64,000 bases of DNA from NCBI GenBank assembly GCA_035048485.1, contig CM068588.1, positions 27,741,118 through 27,805,117 of the forward strand, written 5' to 3'. Positions within the stretch are counted from its first letter, which is position 1, and the number at the start of each line of letters is the position of its first letter. Origin of the DNA: Pteria penguin. Its lineage: Eukaryota > Mollusca > Bivalvia > Pterioida > Pteriidae. This document shows, piece by piece, positions 16,169 to 30,142 of the stretch. A program made the translations under genes and the position numbers. The notes beneath the pieces are model-generated. The model saw nothing but the letters and a program-made list of their open reading frames with translations, did not search any database and was not told where the DNA came from.

Positions 16169-17376
16169 CCAGCAGGAGACATTCACTTTTCATAGGCGCT
16201 TAAATTCCATCAACATATAATATACGTTTTTCCACATACAACTTTTACCTGTTTTCGTCATAATGCTGGCATATCATACAATCATCTAGTTCCTGTCTAT
16301 ATTATGTATAGATTTATTATTTTCTCAAGTCTCATTAAATATGATTTCGTTATTCCATTGAAAATTAATTTGCCCTGGAATTTCAAGGTACTTACAAATA
16401 TAGAAAGTTTTGGCTATTTGTTTTGATGAAACTTTATTGGGTCTAAAATGCACTATATTCATTACGAGTTTTAACTAAACAGAATGGAATGGTATGTGAT
16501 CAAAAGATTTTTGTCCGGTCAGTGTAACAAATCATTCTTGAACTTCAAATATACATGTAGATCTATCTATCCCAGGATTAAGCTTCTGAGAGACAAAATT
16601 CAACACTACTTTTCACTTTTAAGATACAGTACCTAGATCAAAGAAAATATTCGTAACAGTCTCAAACATTATGCGTATAAATAAGAACAAGGCCGGATTG
16701 TTTGTGCATTTAAAACATTATTTAAAATGATTTTTCTGAAATTGAAGTTCTGAGGCAGTCATTTCATATAAGATGTTTGTCTTTCGATTTATTATTATAT
16801 ATTTGATTCATGGTTAAGGCTCATTCTCTGAATAAGGGTTTGTTACCAAGTTATGGTCTATATAATTAATTCAATCTGTTATTTTTGTTTAATTACTCCT
16901 TTTAAGTTTTATAATATCTAAAGAAATAAAAGAAAAATACATAGTTATTTTCAAAGAAAATAATATATAAGTGTATATCATATTTCAGTTTAATGAGTGC
17001 AGTACGGAGAGTTCCGTCTGGTACGTCGTGCTTTCTGCACCTTAAAAGCAATTTTATTTAAAGTAATACCTTAATCATTTCCTATTCTTTCTTTACCTAT
17101 ATCTTTAATATATCTTTGTATCGTGATTTATCCACTCTAATTATCCTATGTCGTGATATATGAACTTAACATTTATAACATATAATGATTGTGCTACCAT
17201 ATGCATGGGTTCAAGGGCTTTCTTTTTCATTGAAAGTAATTTGTAAACGCATAAGTAAAATGTTTTAAAGTCGACAGAAGAAAGTCGATTAATAAAAAGA
17301 TACACGAATTAGTAAATAAAAAGATGGTCAAGTTTCTGAATAAACTAATACGCTTTCTACAAACACACACCGAGAG

Positions 17377-17485
<109 letters not shown>

Positions 17486-17603
17486 CATACGTACATACAT
17501 CCATACATATGTATATATATCTGTGTGTGTGTACATATTTTTATCTTTCGCCAAGTTGTTCTATATGTACGTCTTAATTTTAATTTTTAGATATAAGGAA
17601 ATA

Positions 17604-17697
17604 AACGCGACAGTCAAATGTTTAACGCTAAGCAGTCCTGAGCGCAAAAGTTTAACGTCACGTTAACACAATATTATGTTAGGACTGTACCCAACTG
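17604..17697 (-). mobile_element. Fragment of the GTTAAC-rich MITE
   Basis: Ends with tatgttaggactgtaccca, the terminal repeat seen in the elements at 29637-30516 and 59646-60694, and is followed by TA at 17698-17699. Inward it keeps cacgttaaca and cagtcctgagcgca. The other end is missing, so this is one terminal arm with deletions. Confidence 0.75.
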
Positions 17698-18419
17698 TAT
17701 CGCTATATATTCATTATAACCACTTAGTCGATTCCGTTGCTGGTGGATAATCGCATGTACTGACTCGAAACATTTTCTTCAAATTTACTGTGACATAACA
17801 TAAATTATTCCAAAACTCAAAAACATCTCCCTAATGCATATTTCTGGCCACAGACTGCAATTACTTTCATATTCGTTTACTAACTGGTTTGCTCTTTAAA
17901 TATTCACAATTTGGATTTCAAGAGTTTCGGCCTCAGATATCCATGAGTAGACATGTTATCGAAATACACAAATCGTGCCACGAAATTAATATATGTCTCT
18001 TATACTCATTTTAAGCTCACACCTATTTACATGCATAGATCAAACATTTCTAGATATGTTTCTGATTATACAGGTGTATCATGTGACACTTTTGCTTTTG
18101 GTATTTTTGTTTCTTTATTGATACGTTTGAGATAATTGTTCTTACAATAAAGAACTTATTCTTAGAATTTCAGAAGCTCTGTGGCTGTTGTTTACATCGT
18201 AGTTCAGAATTAGAGTACAAAGTACAAAATTGTACAGAGCTCAGTCCTGCAGGGGACAACGATTTTATCCTTACCAACACAAGACTCTCGCCACAAACGT
18301 CAAATACCACAGACGCAGACGTGGACGTCTCGAATTATTACAATGTCTTGTCGCTTAAGGTCTCGGATGTGTCTTGTATTGAAGAATATGAGGTAACGGA
18401 GATAAACTGTGACAGTTAG

Positions 18420-20050
18420 TGAAGTAAACTTCATAACTGTCAACCAATATCTAAAGTATTGTACTCTTTTTTACTCAAGGTTGCCAACATATTGTATTTA
18501 AAGGGCAAAAATAATGAATTATAACAAACCAAAACGAAGAATACCGACACTTAGTGTAAGATAATCGTTGATTACATCTACGTTTGAGCTTTTAGTAAAT
18601 CTCTGCTTAACTTAATTTTGCGGTATTTTCATTTTATTGTATTTTGAATTTGATATTTATATTAAACGATGTTATATTAGAATGGGGAAAATGTATCTGT
18701 GCTCGTCTAAAAACCCATTGCACAAGATTTACAATTTGGGGTTTTCATGAAAGTAACAATTTCACAGAAGTTCGAATGTGTGTGATTTAGTATTATTATT
18801 TTTCGTTTTGTGTTGTTTGTAAACTGCTCTTTAAAGTATTATCTCTAATATGGTGTGTTCTAAAAAGAAGAATTATACATATTTCAAAAGTTTTCATATC
18901 GAGGAACCTTTAAAAACCCCAAAATGTATATGTGCTTACTTTTGAAAACAGTATTATTCAACAGCTGACCTCTGAATTCAAGAGAGACTTTGAGTACACC
19001 GTATATTCACAATAAAAATTCTTTCATTTGTTTTAAAAGAAAGATACTGGTTCTATGGTTCTGAATCAAAACTTGTTGATAAAGTAAATGTAAACGATAA
19101 TTATATTTTTCATGTAAATTTTGTGAAAACTCAGGAGGCGTTACATGTTTCTATATAACAAGAAACAGTTTCTTGCAGATATACTTTTTCCATGTGATAA
19201 AAACTTTGAACTTCCAATTCAGATACCCGGATCGTAAAAGGGAGATATTTGATGAAAAATAGATTTGAAAAAAAATGTTTAAATTGTTCCTGTAATAAAA
19301 TCGAGATGGATACAAATTTGTTCTTGTTTTCCCTTTGTATTGTCATTTGAACAGTTAAGGTTATTATATAAAATCTACTTTACTTATCAAATATTCTTTC
19401 AAATGGTGTAACTCTTGTAGATGAAAACCAAATCATGAATTTCATGCAACAATTCTGGAAAATATATCATAAATACTCAGAAATTGAGAAATGGTTATTT
19501 TCTCTTTAACATGACATCGCATGGTATTCTGTCCAATTTAGGGTTTCATATACCCTTACTTTCCTACGTCATAGACTTTACTGTGTACATAAAACTCATG
19601 TAAACTGATGAGTTGCAATACTAAAAGCTTCTAAATAATATGATGATGTATTAATGGATTCACAGGGTACCATTCAAATATATATAGAGTTTTGTACAGT
19701 AATGGATAATCTAGAAAAATATTATGAATAGAGAAGGGAGGGTGGGGGGGGGGCGAAGTTAGTCCAATGGTATCCCGGTGGACTCACCTATGGTAAAAAG
19801 ACTTAGATCTAATTATATGCAAGCGTATACAACCTAGGAAAATGTAAATTCCATCGAAATTCCATCTAACCTTCATTCACGATCATAAATTTCTCTGCCC
19901 GATATGCTTTCATACAACAAAAAAAGTACAATATAACCCATTATTACATTGTACTAAGATTTTTTATAGAGAGAGTAGTATTTCAAAGCATTTGATTATA
20001 CAAGGAAATTGCTGTTCAAAGTTGACAGGTTAGAGAAAATTAGAGCAGTG
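18420..20050 (+). other. 3' flank of copy B
   Basis: Parallels the flanks of A and B' in order: gaagtaaacttc, tatctaaagtattg, ttactcaaggttg, then a gatggatacaaattt block. No gene. A short G run at 19743-19754 lies near the far end. Confidence 0.55.
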
Positions 20051-20061
20051 ATTAAGTATGT

Positions 20062-20365
20062 GTGTACGTTTTCCACAACTCAAAGTACAGTATATATACG
20101 TTTCGAAATGGAATGCTATTCAATATCAATGCAAATATGAATTGCAACACCAAAAATCTCATATATTGCATGACATACACAAATTGCATGGAAAATTACA
20201 TAGGTCAAACGGGAACCAAATTGAGTGACCGAGTGCGGGTAGATAAACAAGATAAAACATCCGGAAATAAGGATTACACCTTGTAGTGAACATTTATAAT
20301 GGGAAGCTCCTTATTTTTCCATTTTTAGAAATAATTCACGATAATGAACAGATGAGAAAAATCAA
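20062..20365 (+). mobile_element. Penelope-like element 3' fragment (GIY-YIG domain)
   Basis: The frame reads FNINANMNCNTKNLIYCMTY, then CMENYIGQTGTKLSDRVRV. The I-Y-C-x5-C-x3-YIGQT layout is the GIY-YIG endonuclease signature at the end of Penelope-like retroelement proteins. After the stop at 20284-20286 another frame continues with SEHLYNGKLLIFPFLEII, as in these proteins. Only the C-terminal piece is present and it is frame-broken. Confidence 0.75.
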
Positions 20366-20367
20366 TA

Positions 20368-20650
20368 TCGAAGAAGTACCAAACCGTTAATCACCGTTAA
20401 GTCCAAGGACAGATACAAAATCGTGTAAGTTTCAAAAAGAAACTGTTGTGAACCCCGAAATACTGAAAAATTCCGAGGTGAGACCAGGTGCCCGGGGAGA
20501 GTAAGCGTCTCCTGTTTGCATGCATCACCCGTCACAGCAGTTATTAAGAAACATGTCAAAATCAAGAGTTTTGGTTTCCTAATTGTACATACGAACGTAC
20601 AAAACTGGTATACAAAGTCATATTTGGTGTTCACTGAACGGGTCATTTAG
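20368..20650. repeat. Dispersed repeat, copy 1 (pair with 57384)
   Basis: About 280 bp nearly identical to 57384-57665, from cgaagaagtaccaaaccg through accaggtgcccggggagag to gtgttcactgaac. A third fragment is inverted at 11545-11640. The minus-strand open frame over both copies looks like chance. High identity indicates recent spread or conversion. Confidence 0.85.
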
Positions 20651-20997
20651 TCGCATTCCAGAATATTATCAATCATTCTAGAAAGAGGCACATTCTAGAA
20701 AAAGTAAAGAAGAATATTTTATAAAAATATTGAAACCAACTTTAAACCGTAATTAAATTAAATTATGCGAAATAACTTTGCATTGTACGGCAACCACAAA
20801 CGTTACTTTCATTGTGACGTCATACACATTACTGTTACTTAACTATTAGATACCAATTATACAATTTGCCTTTATTAGCCCTGGAGGACTGAAAGCGCTT
20901 ACATGACAGATAGAAGTTATGTTATTCTAAAGTTCATTTTTAATATACCAAACTGTAGTAAGAACATTGTTAATATTTTAAATATATATATCCCCTG

Positions 20998-21165
20998 TTT
21001 AAACAGGCGCCATAGAGGAGTAAGCATCCCCTGCCGCCCGATCACACCCGCCGTGATGCCCATAGGTGTATGCACATTGGTATTATTCGCAGTCACAGAA
21101 GTAGAAGTGGGAAACGGCACAGCCGGCCGTAGTCACAAGCGGTATATGTCATGATCAGTACATGT
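20998..21165. repeat. GC-rich dispersed repeat fragment
   Basis: A GC-rich island (gtaagcatcccctgccgccc, then cacccgccgtgatgcc) in AT-rich surroundings, open on both strands by chance. It resembles abundant bivalve intergenic repeats; class unknown. Confidence 0.5.
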
Positions 21166-21539
21166 AATACATTATTAATGGGGGCGTCATGAAAACCCTC
21201 GGGTAGAAGTGACATTTTACAGTACTGTTAAAAATGGGTTGCTGAAATTTAGAAGGGGAGGAAGACTGTTGAAAACAATGAACGATCTGGACGTACGAAT
21301 CACAAGGAGGCTACCATAAACGAAAACGTTGATATTGTGTACTGTCATGCCATGTTTGATAGAAGGAGATATCTGTTACATGGCTGTTTAGTCATCTAAG
21401 CATGTCTAAGGTCTCGGCTAGATTTAATCATTTGTTAATATATTATTAACACAACGATCTCCATGTAGGTACATCAAGTGAATGAGAATCATCATTGATC
21501 ATCGAATACTACTACTAATAATGAATAAATAAATAAGAT

Positions 21540-21870
21540 ATCTGCATCTGCATTGGGGGTTTGACAGAATTCACTATAAACACACAGAAAGTATGAGATC
21601 TGACTTAATCGTATAACAAAATTTAACCCGGTAAGACAGAAGGAAGAGATCTGCTTCGGTGGTATGACAACTCAACCGGTATAGACATAACGAAGGATAT
21701 ATGCCACGGTCATGTGACGGAATTCGCACATGAAAGACAGAAAATAGGAGATCTGAATGGGTTGTATGACAGATTTAATGGCGGAGTGACTGTGAGAAAT
21801 CTGAAGCGATTGTGTGACAGAATTCACCATGATTCACAAGACAGAAGCAGGGGAAGACTGGAAGTAATCG
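21540..21870. repeat. Degenerate ~50-bp tandem repeat
   Basis: Repeated blocks of tatgacagaattcac, then agacagaag and gagatctg occur about six times with 45-55 bp spacing. Related blocks lie at 52770-53160, upstream of D, so this also belongs to the duplicated 5' region. Confidence 0.7.
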
Positions 21871-23500
21871 ATTTGCATTATTCTTGTCGTACGTTTTGTT
21901 CATCGGAATCTGCAACGTTGTTCGTAAGGACATGAACGCAACCTTAAAATAACCTACTTCCGGTGTAAGAAGTGGATAATTCAAGGGTAACTATTTTTAT
22001 TCTTTTATCAATCTATGTAAAAGTGAACCGACATACTATCATAGTTTTGAGTAAATGTTCTTTATTTTCATTTCACTGATAAACATAAGTAAAGGCAGAT
22101 AACTCCTAGTATCAGTCTGCGGTGTAACAAAATCGGAAACCTTTATATTGAACGCAGGTTTATAGATGGCCGTCGATCACAAGCGCTCAGGTGTATAAAA
22201 ACCTTTTAAGTTATCATTGTTGTAATTGCAAAAGGAGCATGTTTATTTTGAATAATCATTATGTAAGCTTCATCAAATGTTCAATTAGTTTAAGTACGTA
22301 GATGACTGTTGAATTACAGCCAAAGCCAGCCAAGACCCCAAATCATGACACCACGAATTACATTGCAACAATTTTTAATACGTAATTATATACATATAGG
22401 GCAAGACCACAACTGAATATCCATACTAATCTCCTATAATGTTAAGGATAAAAAAGAAAGTAAAAAGGAATGGATTTATTTCATTTCAATTAATCAATGC
22501 AGTAAACTTTTAGGAATAATACTAAAATTAAAAATAATAAAATTTGCCCATTAGCGGATTTGAAGTTCTACCTACAACATGCAAGTTATGGCCCATAAGT
22601 ATGATGTAGGAGAGAAAAGAAGAGAATGGGGTGGGGAGGGGGTTAGGAAAATGTTTTCGTGCAGAATGTAATTACTAAAAACAAAACGTTTAGTACACAC
22701 TATCACATAGATTCTGTTCTTAAATGGGTTCTATGGTTTTTACATTTTGGTAATTTGGTAATGAGTTTTACCTACAACTATATATACTTTGGATTTCCAC
22801 TTTTTAGGTCCTCAGGATCAAGGAGACATAAGTTGTCGAAATACGCATATGAAGCACGAAAAGTAGTAACATATATATGCTTTTATATTTATCGATTGTC
22901 AAAAAAGGTTAAATTGAAGCACATTTATTTGGTATGTTATTCTGTTCTGCTAATCTGGTCCATGATTCTCTATGGATATATATAGATAATGTCTCTGTCT
23001 TTCTGTCTATTCGTCGATCGCCAGTGAATTTCTCTTGATACCTGCTAATGACCTATGAATTTCCAAATAACTTAAATTAACGTGAGTCTTATCTATTTCT
23101 GAAATATTGACAGCATTTTCAGTCAACTTAGACCGATATTGAATTTCTTTATCTGTCACAATTCAACAGTCCATTTTTATGCTTAAATTTCATTTTGTTT
23201 ATATTCAGCTTTTAGAGTTAGGGGGAGAGGTCAGGTGAGTGATTTGGAGACCGATGAAATTCCGAGCTGGCCTAGGATGGGGCCCTGGTGAGAGAACCCC
23301 CGGAAGCTGCTTCTATTTGACGGTTTTAATGTCTCACAATCGCGGAATCTCTCTCTCCTTAGTCAGTATGTCTGCTGCCAGATAATTGAAGCATTTTGTA
23401 ATATTACTCCTGTCTCTCCTATACTATACAATTCTGAGTGTACCTGTGGTGGATTTTGTCATAAACTTCGGAATAAATCTGACTCAGTTGCATAGTAATA
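21871..23500. other. Intergenic between B and B'
   Basis: No gene. It holds a G-rich stretch at 22627-22643, a few units of the tgaatttctcttgatacctg array at 22995-23060, and a GC-rich block at 23220-23310 (cctaggatggggccctggtg) of unknown class. Confidence 0.45.
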
Positions 23501-23524
23501 GAACTTATCTGATTGATTTTTACA

Positions 23525-23628
23525 ATCTCAGCCGAAAGACACCGGTGTGCCCACGGCGGGAGTCGATCCCGTGACCTTTCGGTCACAAGCTGAGCACTTC
23601 ATCCACTTAGCCACACCGGTTTCATCTC
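23525..23628 (-). mobile_element. SINE head, minus strand
   Basis: On the minus strand: ccggtgtggctaagtggatg (A-box region) and gggatcgactccc (B-box region), the tRNA-like head of the family at 6640-6856. The body is missing or diverged. Confidence 0.65.
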
Positions 23629-23864
23629 TGTATAGACCCGACACTATTGATTCAAGTACATAAAAGGAATCAGCATCTAACACCATTGATGGAGTATATC
23701 CTACCCGAACTGTGTACGGACAGAATATTTTCAGTCGTAAGATGGTTTTTGGCATGTCGAGCTAAAGGAATTTTGTAGCTACCTAACTACTTTCGCAACT
23801 CGATGGGAACGTAATCACTGAACAGGGAAGCTTTTGGTATATCCCCTGCGCGATGAGTTTTAGA

Positions 23865-24092
23865 GGTGAACTGCGCATTGAACCGCAGAAAATCAAGGCA
23901 ATTCAATAAATGCCTACATAAGCACCGCACTGAAATTTTTCGTGCGTACAAAACGTTGGTGACTCATTGGAATCTCGACTAGATGCATGTTTGATGCAGG
24001 ATGGACACCCGATCTATGCTCAGAAAAAGAATTTATGGCCGTAGTATTTGGGATGGAAAGATTTGAGAAATATACATCTGTAGAATGTGCAG
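23865..24092 (+). mobile_element. Ty3/Gypsy-like pol fragment (RNase H region)
   Basis: Three frames combined give an EPQKIKAIQ segment, then LMQDGHPIYA, then SEKEFMAVVFGMERFEKYT. These match the order of the RT-thumb/RNase H region in Ty3/Gypsy polyproteins (LMQ-GHPI and E-LAVVFG-ERF-YT). It is short and frame-broken, and it abuts the B' receptor remnant. Confidence 0.7.
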
Positions 24093-25100
24093 ATAAATTG
24101 TGACAATGACTGGAGTAAACTTCTTAATTGTCAATGAATATCTAAAGTCTTGCTCATAAATTAAGCGTTTAAATATAAAAAATATATTTACTCAAGGTTG
24201 TTAACTTACATGTATACGGAAAACTAAATGTATTACGAACACATTGTATACAGGTACATGATATCTCGTAGACGTGTGGGTTAGCGGAAATCAGAAGAAG
24301 TACGATCAAAACAAAACAAATTGTACGTCCCGAGATGTAGTACAATGCAAAATAATCGTAAGTAATTTCTACATTTGAGTTCACTACTTTTGATGAATCT
24401 CTATTACTTTTACTTGATTTTGAAGTGTTTTGATGTACTGTATTTAGAATTCTTTAAGGAGAGGTTTATATGAAATGCATGCCATACTTGAATAGCGAAC
24501 GATATATCCGTGTTCTTATCAACTCCATTGTCGTATGATCTTGTACATGGTACCACGTGTGGGTGTTTTGATACTTGTTTTGTTAACAATAGTAAAGGAT
24601 TGTAATAATATTGTGTATTCTGAATATAGCAGAGTATTATAGACACCGCACAAAAATTTTTATATCAAAAAAGTTCAAAAACCAAATTTTATGATTTTAA
24701 GAATTTGTATGTGCACGTGTTTGAGAAAAGTAATATACTTTACAACTGCCTTATTAATGCAAGTGATATGTTGTATCTATTGGTCACTCGTGGAACATAA
24801 CAATCTACACTAAACTGCTATCATTGATTTTAATACAAAGATACCGATGGAGTATCCTCTTAACGTAAATAGTATGAATACTTGACTATTACATTATTTA
24901 CTTCCTCGCGGATATATCTTTTCAATGTGATAAAAATATTTGGGCTTTTCATTATGAAATACTTGTTGTAAAATGAATATACCTAACGATAAATAGAATT
25001 GAAAGAAATATATCTATTATGAAATCAAGATGGATACCAAATTGTTTTGTTTCCCTATGTAAAGCCTTTTGGACAGATAAAGTAATCTTCAAGTAAAGGA
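24093..25100 (+). pseudogene. Receptor remnant B': 3' end and flank only
   Basis: Starts with ataaattgtgacaatgactg and gagtaaacttcttaattg, matching the last codons and 3' flank of copy B (18400-18470). Similarity continues through the ttactcaaggttg and atggataccaaatt blocks. No upstream exon is present; the Gypsy fragment sits at the junction. This is a fifth unit of the family reduced to its 3' end. Confidence 0.75.
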
Positions 25101-26750
25101 TAAAGGATTTCCTATATTTATCATTTATACATTTAAATGTTACAAGTAATGTAAATAAGAACCAAATAATGTAATTCAGACATTAATTCAGGAAACATAT
25201 AAAGATTAGGAAATGGTAATGTTTTTAATGTTTTAGTGGTTTCCTCCCACACTTCTCAATATCGTAGAATGATACCAGACCACACTATGTACATAAAAAA
25301 AAATTCGCAAAATGCATATGGTAGATTTACTCCTTGTTTCCACCAAAATGTGTAAATATATCGAAGAGGCCACCTAGTATATGAATTTCATGAAATGAAT
25401 TTCTAACAGAAATACACAGTTCTACACGTATTTATCCTTTCCCCGCCCTTAAGAGCCATTCATACTATTCACAAATACACTTGCCATCAACTCTTAAATC
25501 CAACATAAAAGAGTAAGGGCTATTAACAACGAATCGTTCGAATAGGAAAATATTCACAACTAATAATTTAAAATCTGAAGTCGAAGCTGGTACATGACGA
25601 CAGAGATCCTAAATCTAAAGTAATTTCTAGTCGTTATTCCTGAAAAAAATGATGGTATCTCTCCGATTGGATATGATTTTCGTGATAATCGATAATTATT
25701 GTACACAGAAACATTCTTTATATTGTGTCATATCTTCAAATATCCAACTATAAGTCGTAACAAAGAAAATAACTTTCACTCTGGAGCAACAGCACTTCTA
25801 CAAAACGATACGCCCTAAATATAATGAACGCCAGGGCTCCTGTAGGAATAGGTCACAAAGGAAAAGAAATGTTTCGACTTACTTGGCCATGTATTTGAAA
25901 AACTTATATACTCATACTTGATATATTTATACAAAGAATTTCGTATTTTAAGGAATGTATCAAAATAGAAATGTAGATATGGAAAACAGTAAATCAATAT
26001 ATTTTTTGTAAAAGAACGGAAATGCATGCTGAACACTTTCTATACAAAGTGAGTATAAAGTGAAAGTTAAAAGGGAAGATGCACTTAATATGTACAATAT
26101 GAACACTGTCTCTGAAGCTTCGATATATATTGAGCTTTGACTGACTGGCATACCATTGGCTTTTGCAGTTGATTTATATTTTTATTCGATTATAATCTAC
26201 GATAACAAATAGAAACGAAAGTGTCATCAAAATGTGTATACGTAAGTAATAATATAAATAGAAAAGGTGTGTTGAGGTTTGATGTGATTTGTCACGAGAC
26301 AATGACCAAAAACACTGGAATTGTAGTGCAGTTATTCTCCTGAATTGAATATTAGGGAAACTAGGTTGAAATGTAAAATAATTTGTAACACTAAACAATA
26401 CCAAGATTTTCAGTTTAATGACGCTTAACGTTATTTTCTATCCTGTATCCTGTAATATTGAGGTATAACTGCCATAATGAAACAATCCCTATTATTTTCA
26501 GTCAGTGTATATATAGATTTTTTTCGTTAAAAAGCACTTGTACATAAATAAAATAGTGATATATCGTTGTTTTGGAGGGAAAGTATATACAAGAGACGAT
26601 ATTATTATTATTTCCTGGTATATCTCCTTTAACTTGCACACAAATTATGGAGCGTTTATTTAATTGCAAATAGATTGTTTGCCTGTTACTTCTTGTACAT
26701 CGTACATAAATTTAGTTAAATCGACGGAATTTCAAGGAAAACAATTAATC
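25101..26750 (+). other. Intergenic and 5' flank of copy C
   Basis: AT-rich. The last 350 bp align loosely with the upstream regions of B and D. No tandem array or recognisable element and no clear core promoter. Confidence 0.45.
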
Positions 26751-26962
26751 ATGTCCTTCAGTGATGTGAATTGGATTATATGTGTTATAAAAGTCATATC
26801 TTTACCTCTATGTTTAGCGTATGCAAAGTAAGTAAACGTTTCTAATGAGTTTTGAAAGTTTATATCATTTATGTTATAATCTTTGTATTTTATTTACTTT
26901 CATTATTGTATTGATGGAATAAGAGACATATATATATATACATACATACATACATACATACA

Positions 26963-26997
<35 letters not shown>

Positions 26998-29900
26998 TGT
27001 TACACATTGTCACTGATACTTAAGATTGCAGTCAAATAAATAAAATAAATAACTGCCATTTTAACATATATTTACAAATAAAATAAATAACTTCCATTTT
27101 AACATATTTGTAACGAAAATCAATGTGTACTCTCCAGAAAAGTAAAACATATTAATATATCATGTGTAAAACGTTATATTATCGGGTGATTATAATTCCT
27201 TTCTGGAGGTAATTCAAATATATGGTAAAACTTTTTCCATTGGCATTGCTTTACACAAAATAAATGTATAAATAAACTTTCTTTAAGAACTGCAGGTTTT
27301 ACATATATATTAATCTATTTTTTTCAGTAACAGTAGTAAAGACATATTGATAAATGGAATACTTAAGAATGGTAAGAATGTTAGAAAATGTATGTATTAA
27401 TATTGATTGATGCAAACAATGTTACGTTAAGTATACAAAATCAGTGTATGGAAACAAGATCAGAATGTGTGAAAACTTTTACGTGACTCTTTGGATTTAT
27501 TAGCAATACATATTCAATAGTTGAATAATTCTCGTTTCCATGTTTTTGTTTGTGAAGAATATTTTAGCATGGACACATCGCAGAGTAACCCGAAATCAAG
27601 CCGCTCCTACAAAATTACAGTATTGTTTACCGATCTGAAGTATACGTCAGAGTACACATGTTAATTTCAGTATATGTTTTTAAAAAGGCAAAATGTATCA
27701 CTAGTAATACCAAACCATTTTTAAAAATGAATTTAATGTAAGTTTGATATATGACAGGATTCCCCCATACTTTAATGTTTCTTATAGGGGCAAATAGTCA
27801 CCGTTACATAATACTTTTGCTTTTACTTTCCTCTGTTTTCTCAAAGGATTAAAACATAAACATTGCAATAGTGAGTAAACCACCGTAACAACTGATTTAT
27901 ACAGTTACTTATGTTCACTGGAGAGGGATTAACTTAAACAACTTAAGATAGCGATTGCAAGGAGCACTATGAAAATGACCCATTGCAATTTAAAAACTTT
28001 TATATATGGTGTTGCTGGACATGATTTGAGATTCTGGTCAAAATATAAATACACCATTGATGGTTGGGTTGTCAACTAGAGTTATCTCCCTTTGTATTCC
28101 TTTATATATCAAATGACGAGAACAGTAAGAACATTTGGACAGGCATATTTTTTATTAAAAATAATAAATTGACAGATAATGCCTCGTATCACAGGTATTA
28201 CTTCATATATAATACACACAAAAAGATTGAAATCATATTTAGTCAGCAAAGTATTTAAAGAAATTTGATATTTTTCTGAAAATATTTTTATCATATTAAG
28301 TGACATTTTCCTCGAAAATAAGAAGAAAATCTAACGATTTACTTTTTTATCTTATTGTTTTGATTTCATGGGCATTTCATAACTCTGTATTGAACAAAAT
28401 AATCAATATATCATTCAAGGCATCTAAGAGCAGGAGTGGCCTCAGTGTTACGCTACCCCTTGAACATTAAATTTTAAACAACACGAAACCCATATGTTTT
28501 TAACCTTGACCTTTGAAGTATGACCTTTGCTTGAAGTCAAAACACAGCTAGATTTAACATCATTATTGATACACAGCTTTATCTCGCTTTATCTCAGTCA
28601 AAGTTGTCAGGAATATGATATAGTAGACAAGATGTGCTGGTGAAACGTGGATGTATTCACATTCAATGACCAAGTGAGAAATGATAAGTCCTGCTTCTTG
28701 ATCTTTGACTCTTTACTCTATTTATCAAAGATGAACCTTGAAATATACTTTTATATCAGTAGAAATGCAAAGAATGAAGTCTAAACAATTTATGCTTCAA
28801 AATTATGGGTGCACCCCCTTCCCTTACCTCATCTTCCTACTCTACATTTCTTTTGTTTCTATATTTCTTATCTTTTATTTTTTAAACGTGTGTCCTGTTA
28901 CTGTACTGCTTTTGCGCCTTCGTAACTCTGTATCGCAACTGTAGCACAAAGATTTTGTAAAGTCATTTCATGTACTAGTGTGCCTTGTCATGTTTTATTA
29001 TGCATCTGCTCGGTGATTCTGTAGAACAACTGAGTCAGATAACTTTCTCTTCCCCTTAAAGATATTACAGTTTCGTCTGCTTACAGTTGCAACCCATTCC
29101 AAAATATCTAGAACTGGTTGGATTGCAATCTTTCCTTAACCTATAAGAATGCTCATTTCTCCCGCTTTTCTTGATTTCCGAATTTATTTTATTACAGTAT
29201 TTTAGTCGTTTTGATCTTTTAGCCGATATTTTTCTGGCAAACTTCCCTCTCACGTTTACCTATTCGTCTACTTCTGTCATTGCATTACACCGGAAATATA
29301 GGAATACGTAACAATTAAATATTTAAATAGCATATGATTTGATCACTTGACGTCTTGCAATCGTTTCCTTAAAGTCATGGTGTTGGGTGGCAGTGACATT
29401 TTATATACAGAATTTAACCACATTCATCGTCTCTACACATTGTTGTAGTATGTGCCATCTTAGTCCCAAATAGCAGACCCAAGCATGAGACGTGGATCTG
29501 AATTCCTCCTACAGAGAGAATTGACGGGAATTGACAAAATCAGAAATTTGTGATAAGAAAATCACTTACACTTGTTTACATCCAAATTATAATGCTTCTA
29601 TATCAGAAAGTTCGACAAAAGGCTCGTAGCAAACTACAGTGAGGTGCAGTCCTAACATAACATTATGTTAACATCGCGTTAACGTGAAGTTTGCTTTCCT
29701 CGTGCGCTCAGGACTGCTGAGCACACGCGTTTGCGTTAACGCAGATTTCCACGTGAACTTAATTTCGAGACCTCGTGAACGCGCTTGACCGTCGCGTTAA
29801 CGCGCTTGACTGCCGCGTGAACATGTTTGACAGCCACGTGCGCTTGCGTACGACTTAATACTTGTATTAACATATTCATATAGAAGGTTTTGAAGGAGAA

Positions 29901-30051
29901 TCGATATATTCATTGTATATTCAAATATAAAAAAAACTTATTAATGTGTAAGTAAAATATTTAGAATTAAATAAAACCCTTCCTAGTTAAGGAATGAATT
30001 TTAAAAATATTGAACGCAATTTCCGAACATTGACTTGAGTCTTCTTTAAGG

Positions 30052-30142
<91 letters not shown>

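Noticed and set aside
20362..20646. Minus-strand 94-residue protein
   Set aside because: Same frame recurs at 57402-57623 inside a dispersed repeat; nothing supports translation.
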